This document shows, one piece after another, positions 1-6,413 of a stretch of DNA of 16,740 bases. A model generated the notes under the pieces. That model did not search any database. It was given only the letters and a program-made list of their open reading frames with translations, and was not told the DNA's origin. The stretch spans positions 1 to 16,740 of the forward strand of contig CAZMQV010000064.1 of NCBI GenBank assembly GCA_964568675.1, given 5' to 3'. The stretch comes from UPXZ01 sp964568675. GTDB lineage: Bacteria; Bacteroidota; Bacteroidia; Bacteroidales; Paludibacteraceae. How positions within the stretch are numbered: the stretch's first letter is position 1; each line of letters opens with the position of its first letter. The position numbers and the translations under genes are program-made.

Positions 1-117
1 TACAAAAGTCAGAATGGTTTTGTAAGTTTACATTTTCATTTCTACTAAAGTCAGAGGAGTTTTTGTGTCGAAACAATTCTATTTCTACTAAAGTCAGAGG
101 AGTTTTGTATCGAAAAA
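1..117. repeat. 42-43 bp direct tandem repeat, about 2.7 copies, open at left edge
   Basis: Three related units lie head to tail, anchored at the TAC of positions 1, 43 and 86, so the period is 42-43 bp. Units 2 and 3 are almost identical from 38 to about 73 and from 81 to about 116: both read ATTTCTACTAAAGTCAGAGG, then AGTTTT, then a short GT/TC stretch ending in CGAAA. Unit 1 (1-24) is a diverged copy with TACAAAAGTCAGAATGG followed by TTTTGTA. The array may continue to the left of the window. No open reading frame runs through it. The spacing is too short for a usual CRISPR array, and the region between copies is itself partly conserved. Confidence 0.8.
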
Positions 118-411
118 TTTGGCCATTTCGAAGATTCCGGTTTATCGGAAAGCCATTAGCCATTAACTAACAGCCAACAGCTCTGTTTACTACCATCTTG
201 CATTGCCTGCGCTAAACTTCCGAACTTAGCCATCGGAATAGTATTAAACTTCCTCAAGCTTTTTTACTAAAACAAATTCTGAGACCAGAATCAGCCGACA
301 TGTCTTGCCTGGATGTGCATAACGGCTGATTTGGAATGCTTGCGTAGTTACAGGTATTATTTTTTAATATCAGTTTCCTACAATGTTTTTACATTTATTC
401 GGTATTGTTTC
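118..411. other. Non-coding stretch with short repeats and inverted repeats
   Basis: No convincing gene was found between the tandem repeat and the comM promoter. Visible elements are an inverted repeat TTCCG/CGGAA (135-139 and 146-150), a low-complexity run built from AGCCATTAGCCATTAACTAA and CAGCCAACAGC words (about 150-182), and a longer-range hairpin listed separately at 289-331. The stretch after 355 is very AT-rich. It may be the 3' flank of a gene lying left of the window. Confidence 0.6.
289..331. repeat. Inverted repeat, 9 bp perfect arms, 25 nt loop
   Basis: AATCAGCCG at 289-297 is the exact reverse complement of CGGCTGATT at 323-331, and flanking CCA (285-287) and TGG (332-334 region) extend it with one bulged base. 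The loop contains a second small complement, ACAT/ATGT. No T-run follows on either strand, so it is not a standard rho-independent terminator. It could be a structured end of an upstream transcript, a protein-binding dyad or chance. Confidence 0.5.
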
Positions 412-441
412 ATTGTTTTGAATTATTTTTCTATATCTTTG
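412..441 (+). promoter_or_regulatory. Bacteroidetes-type promoter of comM
   Basis: TATCTTTG at 434-441 matches the -7 consensus TAnnTTTG exactly. A TTG-containing element, ATTG at 412-415, sits 18 bp upstream and can serve as the -33 element. The expected transcription start is near 447, giving a leader of about 95 nt before the comM start at 543. Confidence 0.6.
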
Positions 442-542
442 CTTTAAGCAAAATTCTATAAAAAGAGGACGGTTTAGTAACCGGCCTTACAAAATAGTAT
501 TTTACGGAAATGTTTCATGATAGTAATACCTTTGAAAAAAAT

Positions 543-2081
543 ATGCTTGTAAAAACTTATGGTGCAGCAGTGCAAGGAATAAATGCCACAACGGTAACAA
601 TTGAAGTTAATGTAAGTCAGGGAATCCGATTTATGATTGTGGGACTGCCCGATATTGCGGTTCGTGAAAGTCATGAGCGCGTAACTTCAGCCCTAAAATT
701 TAATGGATACGACCTGCCGCGTAAACAAGTCATTGTAAACATGGCACCCGCAGATATTCGCAAAGAAGGATCTGCCTACGATCTGCCGCTTGCAATAGGT
801 GTGATGGCTGCTTCCGAAAAAATTCCGAATGAAGATTTAGATAAATATGTGATTATGGGCGAGCTGTCGCTCGATGGTGGTCTGCAACCGATAAAGGGAG
901 TATTACCCATTGCGATAAAGGCACGCGAAGAAAAATTCAAAGGTTTAATTTTGCCTTTGCAAAATGCCCGCGAAGCTGCCGTGGTGAATAATCTGGAAGT
1001 GTATGGCGCATCGAATATCAAAGAAGTAATTGAATTTCTGAAAGGAGAATTAACTCTTGAGCCGACGGTGGTGAATACGCGTGAAGAGTTTTTTCAGCAA
1101 GTAAATCTTGTGGATATTGATTTTGCTGATGTGAAAGGTCAGGAAAATGTGAAACGTGCCCTTGAAGTGGCGGCAGCAGGTGGGCATAATATCATCATGG
1201 TAGGGCCTCCGGGCGCCGGAAAGTCGATGCTTGCAAAACGTATTCCAACCATACTTCCACCTTTAAGTTTGCACGAAGCTTTGGAGACAACAAAGATTCA
1301 TTCCGTGGCAGGTAATATCGAAAGCAATACGTCGCTCATATCACATCGACCTTTCAGAAGTCCGCATCACACCATTTCCGATGTGGCATTGGTGGGTGGT
1401 GGCACATTCCCGCAACCGGGCGAAATATCATTAGCTCATAACGGCGTTCTCTTTCTCGACGAACTCCCTGAATTCAAACGTACGGTGCTCGAAGTGATGC
1501 GTCAACCTTTGGAAGATAGGAAAATTAGTATATCGAGGGCTAAATTTGCCATCGACTATCCGGCAAGTTTCATGCTGGTGGCTTCAATGAATCCATGTCC
1601 TTGCGGCTACTACAATCATCCCACACGCTCTTGTGTGTGTGCTCCCGGAGTGGTTGCAAAATACCTTAGCCGCATTTCCGGTCCGCTTCTCGACCGGATT
1701 GATATTCATATTGAGATTGTTCCGGTGCCTTTTGAAAAGATGGCGGAGTTGAAAGAGTCGGAAAGTAGCGCAGTGGTGCGAAGTAGGGTAGTGAAGGCAC
1801 GCGAACTCCAGGAATTGCGTTTCAGGGATGTGGATGGAGTGTATTGCAATGCGCAAATGTCATCCAAATTGCTCCGCGAATATGCGCAGCCTGACAAGGA
1901 AGGCAGCGAGTTGCTTAAAAACGCTATGCTACGTCTGAATTTGTCGGCGCGCGCTTATGACCGGATTCTCAAAGTGTCCCGAACCATTGCCGATTTGGAT
2001 GATAGCGAAAAAGTGTTGCCCAGTCACTTGGCCGAAGCAATAAATTACCGAAACCTTGACCGTGAAGGCTGGGCAGGTTGA
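543..2081 (+). CDS. comM: ComM/YifB family Mg-chelatase-like AAA+ ATPase
   Basis: This 512-residue protein belongs to the YifB/ComM family, hexameric AAA+ helicases that promote branch migration during integration of transformed DNA (known from Vibrio and Haemophilus). The N-terminal ChlI-like domain (about 1-120) begins with the typical LVKTYGAAVQGI. The ATPase core carries Walker A GPPGAGKS at 221-228 and Walker B VLFLDE at 302-307. A family-typical cysteine segment MNPCPCG starts at 349, followed by SCVCAP, and then by SGPLLDRIDIH, which carries the arginine-finger region. The C-terminal Mg-chelatase domain ends in EAINYRNLDR. The frame is open from an ATG at 510, but family alignment starts at the ATG at 543, preceded by an A-rich stretch and no Shine-Dalgarno. 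It appears monocistronic. Length is normal for the family. Conservation outside competent species suggests a general recombination role. Confidence 0.95.
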   Translation: MLVKTYGAAVQGINATTVTIEVNVSQGIRFMIVGLPDIAVRESHERVTSALKFNGYDLPRKQVIVNMAPADIRKEGSAYDLPLAIGVMAASEKIPNEDLDKYVIMGELSLDGGLQPIKGVLPIAIKAREEKFKGLILPLQNAREAAVVNNLEVYGASNIKEVIEFLKGELTLEPTVVNTREEFFQQVNLVDIDFADVKGQENVKRALEVAAAGGHNIIMVGPPGAGKSMLAKRIPTILPPLSLHEALETTKIHSVAGNIESNTSLISHRPFRSPHHTISDVALVGGGTFPQPGEISLAHNGVLFLDELPEFKRTVLEVMRQPLEDRKISISRAKFAIDYPASFMLVASMNPCPCGYYNHPTRSCVCAPGVVAKYLSRISGPLLDRIDIHIEIVPVPFEKMAELKESESSAVVRSRVVKARELQELRFRDVDGVYCNAQMSSKLLREYAQPDKEGSELLKNAMLRLNLSARAYDRILKVSRTIADLDDSEKVLPSHLAEAINYRNLDREGWAG

Positions 2082-2331
2082 TTTAGGCAGGAGAAAGAAT
2101 CGAACTTGTTCTCAAAGATGCAATGGGCATCCCAAATCGGTTGTACCAATGTTTTTACCTGTCAGCAGTTCCGAGCGTTGACATCTGATTTTATGCAGGT
2201 TATTATTATTCAAACCTAATATGATTTTTATCATTGAATAGAGGGCGAATGTATTTGTAGTGAATCGAAACGGAAAAATTGGAATGCCTGCATACATGAA
2301 AATCATCGTAACCCGAATGCACACAGACATG
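2082..2331. other. Intergenic region between convergent comM and hc1
   Basis: No gene is supported here. Positions 2086-2163 contain a tRNA-like pattern on the minus strand (T-loop TTCGATT, D-loop-like TTGGTA, partly complementary ends), but stem pairing is too poor for a working tRNA. A hairpin GAGAA/TTCTC (2092-2096 with 2109-2113) encloses the T-loop-like segment. The rest is plain AT-rich sequence up to the hc1 terminator. Confidence 0.4.
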
Positions 2332-2367
2332 AAAAAAGGAAGTGAACGAATTGCTCGCTCACTTCCT
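2332..2367 (-). terminator. Rho-independent terminator of hc1
   Basis: AGGAAGTGA (2337-2345) and TCACTTCCT (2359-2367) form a perfect 9 bp stem with a 13 nt loop. Read on the minus strand, the stem is followed by a run of six T (plus-strand A at 2332-2337), just downstream of the hc1 stop. A weaker T-rich stretch on the other side (2370-2380) may let it also stop readthrough from comM. Confidence 0.85.
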
Positions 2368-2398
2368 AATCTTTTTCTTTGACAAAAAATGCTTGTTC

Positions 2399-2572
2399 TT
2401 ACTTCGACGAAGCGATAGACTCTTTGCGGAACTCTTTCAAAGATTTTTCCAAGTCCAAAGAAGCTTTGCGTGCGCGTGCGCCTGCAGCCTTGTTGCCTTT
2501 GTCAGCCTGAAGAGCTGCGTTTTCAGTAAATTCAGCAATTTGCTCATTAATTTTTGCTACTAATTCTTTCAT
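2399..2572 (-). CDS. Histone H1-like (Hc1 family) small DNA-binding protein
   Basis: This 57-residue protein starts MKELVAKINEQIAEFTENAA and contains GNKAAGARARKASLDLEKSL, the hallmark segment of the short Hc1/histone-H1-like proteins found throughout Bacteroidetes and related to chlamydial Hc1. It is probably a nucleoid-associated protein. A basic central part (K26, K28, R33, R35, K36) lies between two predicted amphipathic helices, the second ending in FRKESIASSK. The frame is open for 45 more codons upstream, but that extension is AT-rich, runs across the promoter and is not part of the family. The gene stands alone, with a consensus promoter upstream and a strong terminator downstream, as expected for a highly expressed monocistronic gene. 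Confidence 0.9.
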   Translation of the reverse strand: MKELVAKINEQIAEFTENAALQADKGNKAAGARARKASLDLEKSLKEFRKESIASSK

Positions 2573-2622
2573 AAAGCTTTTAATTTTTATAATATGGTTT
2601 GATAATAAAGGTTTTCTTTTCG

Positions 2623-2653
2623 CAAAAATACAATCTTTTATTGTGTTTGCAAA
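2623..2653 (-). promoter_or_regulatory. Bacteroidetes consensus promoter of hc1
   Basis: On the minus strand, TTTG (plus-strand CAAA at 2650-2653) is followed after 19 bp by TATTTTTG (plus-strand CAAAAATA at 2623-2630). Both match the -33 TTTG and -7 TAnnTTTG consensus exactly. The predicted leader is about 45 nt and AT-rich. Confidence 0.8.
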
Positions 2654-2740
2654 TGTTTTGTGAAGAAATATTGATTTTTTTTTAATAAAAGTCATGTTTA
2701 TTCCCATATTTGAGCTGTTTCTTGCTTTCAGATAGTTTGT

Positions 2741-3358
2741 TTAAGCTTTTCGAGCGATAAGAATAAATTGTTCGTAGCTCGAAATTGTTCCCGGGACACG
2801 CTCCCTTTTCAGCGTTCGATAGGTTTGGATTTGTTCCACTTCAAAGCCTGCTGTTTCAAATTGCTTACGAAGTAGCTCGGTGTCAAATCCGCGGTGGGGT
2901 ATCGGTTCGAAGCGATGAAACGAACCATCTTCGGTGCGAATATCTCCAACAACAATGCTGGCTCCGGCACGGGTGATGCTGTGTAGATGTAGCAACAAAG
3001 CCGGAATGTCCGGGATATGATGGAAACTCATGTTGGAAAAAACAAAGTCGATATCTTGTGTCGTGTAGTCGGTCGTTTCGCCATGTACGATTTCGATGTT
3101 GTTTTTATCTGTGGTTTTGTTTTTCAAAACTTCAAGCATCGCGCCGGACGAATCCACACATACAAGCGATGCGATATATGGCAATAACATTAAGCCTACA
3201 AGTCCGGTGCCGGCGCCTATTTCCAGTGCGCGCCATTGTGGAAGCGGATTGATGTGATGGAGTGTCGCTTCTACAAATTTCTCCGCCATTTTTATTTTTT
3301 CAGGCTGATCCCAGTCGGCTGCCCGATGAGCAAAACGATCTTCTGATAATGATTTCAT
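2741..3358 (-). CDS. Class I SAM-dependent methyltransferase
   Basis: The 205-residue product has the Rossmann methyltransferase signature: motif I LEIGAGTG (45-52), an acidic residue at the end of strand 2 in CVDSS (D69), and a motif IV-like segment DFVFSNMSFHHIPD (104-117). The region resembles the Methyltransf_11/25 families (UbiE/BioC-like small-molecule methyltransferases). The substrate cannot be read from the sequence. Start MKSLSEDRFAHRAADWD is typical of this subgroup, where an N-terminal helix with RAADWD caps the SAM site. It is transcribed alone toward the hc1 promoter, and no clear TAnnTTTG box was found upstream. Confidence 0.85.
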   Translation of the reverse strand: MKSLSEDRFAHRAADWDQPEKIKMAEKFVEATLHHINPLPQWRALEIGAGTGLVGLMLLPYIASLVCVDSSGAMLEVLKNKTTDKNNIEIVHGETTDYTTQDIDFVFSNMSFHHIPDIPALLLHLHSITRAGASIVVGDIRTEDGSFHRFEPIPHRGFDTELLRKQFETAGFEVEQIQTYRTLKRERVPGTISSYEQFILIARKA

Positions 3359-3499
3359 TGTGAATGTGTTGAACCTTAAACTAAAATTTAATTAAACATT
3401 AAGTCTAAAACATTATATAAGTAGAAATGGTTCAAGCTAAAAAAAGACCTTTTCACCGCTTTAAATGGCAAAACGCAATCTTAAATCAGATAAAAATTG

Positions 3500-3507
3500 T
3501 ATTTTTG
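3500..3507 (+). promoter_or_regulatory. Candidate -7 box for the S9 peptidase gene
   Basis: TATTTTTG at 3500-3507 matches TAnnTTTG, but no TTTG lies at the expected -33 position. The leader would be about 85 nt and contains an inverted repeat TGCAATT (3523-3529) / AATTGCA (3550-3556). The AT-rich context makes chance matches likely. Confidence 0.4.
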
Positions 3508-3600
3508 TATCGGACTTTTATTTGCAATTGATTTTTTTGCTGTATCTATAATTGCACTATTTGCGGAATATAAATAAAAATCAAACATACGCGTGTAATC

Positions 3601-5685
3601 ATGAAATTAAAACATTTTGCTATGGCTTTAGCCCTGACTACGCTTGCCGCTTGCAGCGACATTAAAAAAGAGGATGACTCGCCGCTGATTGGCAAGCATT
3701 CACCTAAAATTGAAAACGGATTGTTGACCCCGGAGGTGCTGTGGTCGTTTGGCCGCATTGGAGATGTAAAGCTCTCGCCGGATAAGTCGAAAGTGCTTTA
3801 CAGTGTGTCATACTACAGTGTGGAGCAAAATAAAAGTAATGCCGAACTCTTTGTGATGAATGCCGATGGGAGTGATCGTAAACAAATCACTCAAACCAAA
3901 TGGCGCGAATCGGCAGCTAAATGGATGAATGATAGTAAGCACATCGTTTTCTTATCCAACGAAAGTGGCTCATCGCAACTATGGAAAACAGACGCTCAAG
4001 GAGAAGGACGAGTGCAAATAACCAACCGCGAGGGTGGTATAAATGATTTTGAATTTTCGCCCGATGAGACGAAACTACTCTTTGTAGCCGATGTGAAATA
4101 CGGCGAACGCACGGTAGATAAATATCCCGATTTAGATAAATCAAGTGGTATAATTGTGAACGACTTGATGTATAAACATTGGGATGAGTGGACTCAATCC
4201 ATTCCGCATCCGTTTGTCGCTTCTTTCGATGGAAAAGGAATTACCAATGAAAAAGATATACTTGAAGGTGAGCCTTTCGAAAGCCCTATGAAGCCTTTTG
4301 GGGGTGTAGAGCAACTCGCCTGGAGTCCCGATGGAAAAACTATCGCATACACCTGTCGGAAGAAAACGGGGCTGGAATATGCAATTTCCACCAATTCCGA
4401 TATCTATTTTTATTCGCTTGAAAATGGAACTACTCGCAACGCGACTGAAGGTATGATGGGTTATGACCAAAATCCCTCATTCTCACCCGATGGTAAATGG
4501 ATGGCGTGGGAAAGTATGGAACACGATGGTTATGAGTCGGACAAAAGCCGCCTTTTCCTACTCAATGTCGCGACTGGAGAGAAACGCGACCTTACCGCGA
4601 AGTTTGATCAAAGTGCCAACGAACTGGCTTGGAGCGACGACAGCAAAAGTATATACTTTGTAAGTGTGTGGCACGCAAAAACTCAGGTTTACAATGCTTC
4701 AATCGAGTTGGACACCATCGTGCAAATCACCAAAGGACAGCACGATTATGAAAAAGCAATTCCGGCCGGTGATAAGTTGATTGCCGTGAAACATTCGATG
4801 AGCAAACCGAATGAAATATATGCCGTAAATCCTACGGATGGCGCGGAAAAAGAACTCTCATTTGAAAATAAAGAAATACTCGACCAGCTGAAAATGGGAA
4901 AAGTGGAAGAGCGCTGGATACCCACTACCGATGGTAAGGAGCTGCTTGCATGGGTTGTTTATCCCCCCGATTTCGATCCGAACAAGAAATATCCTGCGTT
5001 GCTTTATTGTCAGGGAGGACCGCAGTCGGCAGTAAGTCAGTTTTGGTCGTATCGCTGGAACATGCAAATCATGGCTGCCAACGGTTACATCGTCGTATGT
5101 CCAAACCGTCGCGGACTTCCCGGTTTTGGTTATGATTGGCTCAAGCAAATCAGTGGCGACTATGGAGGCCAAAATATGAAAGATTACCTTTCGGCTATCG
5201 ACGCTGTGAGCAAAGAGCCTTATGTGAATAAGGATAAACTTGGCTGTGTGGGCGCAAGTTATGGCGGATTCTCGGTTTATTGGATGGCCGGGCATCACAA
5301 CAAGCGTTTCAAAGCTTTTATTGCCCACGACGGCATGTTCAACTTGGAGCAACAATACCTCGAAACGGAAGAAATGTGGTTTGTAAACTGGGACTTGGGC
5401 GGAGCGTATTGGGATAAATCAAACGCGGTAGCGCAGCGTTCGTATGCCAATTCGCCACACCTCTTTGTGGATAAGTGGGATACCCCGATATTAGTTATTC
5501 ATGGTGAAAAAGATTACCGTATCCTCGCTTCGCAAGGCATGGCTGCTTTCAATGCTGCAAAACTTCGAGGTGTGCCAGCCGAAATGCTCGTTTTTCCCGA
5601 TGAAAACCATTGGGTATTGCAGCCGCAAAACGGTATATTGTGGCAACGCACATTCTTTAGCTGGCTCGACAAATGGTTGAAGTAA
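3601..5685 (+). CDS. dpp5: S9 family serine peptidase lipoprotein (DPP5-like)
   Basis: This 694-residue prolyl-oligopeptidase-family enzyme closely resembles Porphyromonas dipeptidyl-peptidase 5, which removes dipeptides from peptides taken up for nutrition. A type II signal peptide MKLKHFAMALALTTLAAC places the lipid-modified cysteine at 18. Residues of about 45-430 form a WD40-like propeller with repeated SPDGK/SPDETK blade turns. The alpha/beta hydrolase domain follows from about 455. The catalytic triad is visible: S553 in GASYGG, D638 in HGEKDYR and H670 in DENHW. The stretch NRRGLPGFG and ISGDYGGQNM are family hallmarks. After the cysteine, SDIKKEDD resembles the charged export signals of Bacteroidetes surface lipoproteins, so surface exposure is possible, whereas P. 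gingivalis DPP5 is reported as periplasmic. It is monocistronic with a strong terminator. The exact dipeptide specificity is not shown by sequence. Confidence 0.9.
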   Translation: MKLKHFAMALALTTLAACSDIKKEDDSPLIGKHSPKIENGLLTPEVLWSFGRIGDVKLSPDKSKVLYSVSYYSVEQNKSNAELFVMNADGSDRKQITQTKWRESAAKWMNDSKHIVFLSNESGSSQLWKTDAQGEGRVQITNREGGINDFEFSPDETKLLFVADVKYGERTVDKYPDLDKSSGIIVNDLMYKHWDEWTQSIPHPFVASFDGKGITNEKDILEGEPFESPMKPFGGVEQLAWSPDGKTIAYTCRKKTGLEYAISTNSDIYFYSLENGTTRNATEGMMGYDQNPSFSPDGKWMAWESMEHDGYESDKSRLFLLNVATGEKRDLTAKFDQSANELAWSDDSKSIYFVSVWHAKTQVYNASIELDTIVQITKGQHDYEKAIPAGDKLIAVKHSMSKPNEIYAVNPTDGAEKELSFENKEILDQLKMGKVEERWIPTTDGKELLAWVVYPPDFDPNKKYPALLYCQGGPQSAVSQFWSYRWNMQIMAANGYIVVCPNRRGLPGFGYDWLKQISGDYGGQNMKDYLSAIDAVSKEPYVNKDKLGCVGASYGGFSVYWMAGHHNKRFKAFIAHDGMFNLEQQYLETEEMWFVNWDLGGAYWDKSNAVAQRSYANSPHLFVDKWDTPILVIHGEKDYRILASQGMAAFNAAKLRGVPAEMLVFPDENHWVLQPQNGILWQRTFFSWLDKWLK

Positions 5686-5708
5686 CGCTGATGTGAAAGA
5701 TATTGAGA

Positions 5709-5758
5709 CAAGAGTCAAATTTTGGAGTAAAAACTCTAAGATTTGGCTCTTGCTTTTT
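5709..5758 (+). terminator. Rho-independent terminator of the S9 peptidase gene
   Basis: CAAGAGTCAAAT (5709-5720) pairs with ATTTGGCTCTTG (5741-5752) over 12 positions with one G-T wobble. Inside the loop, GGAGT/ACTC(T) around AAAA forms a second nested stem. A T-run (5754-5758) follows. Confidence 0.9.
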
Positions 5759-5777
5759 ACATGAAAAGGAATAGTCG

Positions 5778-5811
5778 TAACGATTTTGTGCTAATTTGTG
5801 TTAAATCGTTA
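5778..5811. promoter_or_regulatory. Operator-like dyad over the sigma-factor promoter
   Basis: TAACGATTT (5778-5786) and AAATCGTTA (5803-5811) are perfect 9 bp reverse complements separated by 16 bp. The dyad centre (5794/5795) falls at the presumed -33 TTTG (5795-5798). It lies upstream of the predicted transcription start, so it cannot be an RNA hairpin of this transcript. A dimeric DNA-binding regulator is the simplest reading, and its identity is unknown. Confidence 0.6.
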
Positions 5812-5828
5812 GCGTAGCTGTAACTTTG
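5795..5828 (+). promoter_or_regulatory. Bacteroidetes-type promoter of the sigma/anti-sigma operon
   Basis: TAACTTTG (5821-5828) matches the -7 consensus, and TTTG (5795-5798) lies 22 bp upstream. The predicted start is near 5834, with a leader of about 28 nt. This fixes the sigma start at the ATG at 5862, because the longer frame begins with a TTG inside the -7 box. Confidence 0.7.
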
Positions 5829-5861
5829 AGTCTTAATTTACCATCATCTATTAAACAAGGA

Positions 5862-6413
5862 ATGAACAAATCTAATAACGAACAAGCTTTAATAACCCGA
5901 TGCAAAAAGGGAGAGGCGAAGGCAATGAGGGAGTTGTATGAACTTTATGCTCCTGGCATTATGTCTTTGTGTGTTCGTTATGTGAAAGAGCGTGAAGCAG
6001 CTCGCGATGTGATGCAGGAAGGTTTCGTTAAACTCTTTTCAAGATTGGAGCAGTATAATGGCGCAGGCTCGTTCAAAGGATGGGTCTATCAGATTTTTGT
6101 AAATGAATCGCTGATGCACCTTCGAAGCCGGCATTACTATGACGAAAACAGGCGGATTGAGGACTTGTCAGTCGATGAAGCTGTTGACGGAGCTTTTCGG
6201 TTTGAGAAACTTACTGTCGATGATTTGGTGGAGTGTATCGCTGAATTGCCCCATAAGCTCCGAACCGTATTTAACCTGTTTGCAATTGAAGGATTTACTC
6301 ATGCCGAAATAGCCGGGATGCTCGGCATCGAAGAGGGGAACTCCCGGGTGCAATACTTACGCGCTAAAAAAATTCTTCAGGAGAAAATAAGTATCTTAAC
6401 TTCCAAACGATGA
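5862..6413 (+). CDS. ECF RNA polymerase sigma factor (Das-like, partner of a dual-membrane anti-sigma)
   Basis: The 183-residue protein has only sigma regions 2 and 4, as in group IV (ECF) sigma factors. Region 2 spans about 25-93 with ARDVMQEGFVKLFSRL and FKGWVYQIFVNESLMHLR. Region 4 spans about 122-176 with ELPHKLRTVFNLFAIEGF and the helix-turn-helix HAEIAGMLGIEEGNSRVQY. It directs polymerase to target promoters when released from its anti-sigma. The stop codon overlaps the next start in ATGA, which implies translational coupling and 1:1 synthesis with the anti-sigma protein. An AAGGA precedes the ATG but is almost adjacent to it, so it is a poor ribosome site. Genomic context and the partner's architecture suggest the Bacteroidetes ECF21/Das type. 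This subgroup assignment is inference. Confidence 0.92.
   Translation: MNKSNNEQALITRCKKGEAKAMRELYELYAPGIMSLCVRYVKEREAARDVMQEGFVKLFSRLEQYNGAGSFKGWVYQIFVNESLMHLRSRHYYDENRRIEDLSVDEAVDGAFRFEKLTVDDLVECIAELPHKLRTVFNLFAIEGFTHAEIAGMLGIEEGNSRVQYLRAKKILQEKISILTSKR

Noticed and set aside
38..110. Resemblance of the left-edge repeat to Cas12a CRISPR repeats (TTTCTACTAAAG)
   Set aside because: The Cas12a stem requires a matching GTAGAT close behind TCTAC, which is absent. The 43 bp period leaves too little room for 26-30 bp spacers, the intervening bases are partly conserved, and no cas genes are in the window.
2342..2563. 73-codon plus-strand frame across hc1
   Set aside because: It is antisense to the recognised Hc1 gene, starts within the terminator stem, and its repeated CACAC residues are a shadow of the hc1 codons.
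3427..3531. 34-codon ATG frame upstream of the S9 peptidase gene
   Set aside because: It overlaps the candidate promoter box, has a mixed basic/hydrophobic composition without a clear membrane helix, and lies in very AT-rich sequence with no operon context.
3495..3580. Hydrophobic frame ending AEYK in the S9 leader region
   Set aside because: There is no ATG, only a TTG start, and hydrophobic codons are expected from T-rich sequence.
4858..5355. 165-codon antisense frame inside the S9 peptidase gene
   Set aside because: It has no recognisable motif and is fully explained as the reverse shadow of the catalytic domain.
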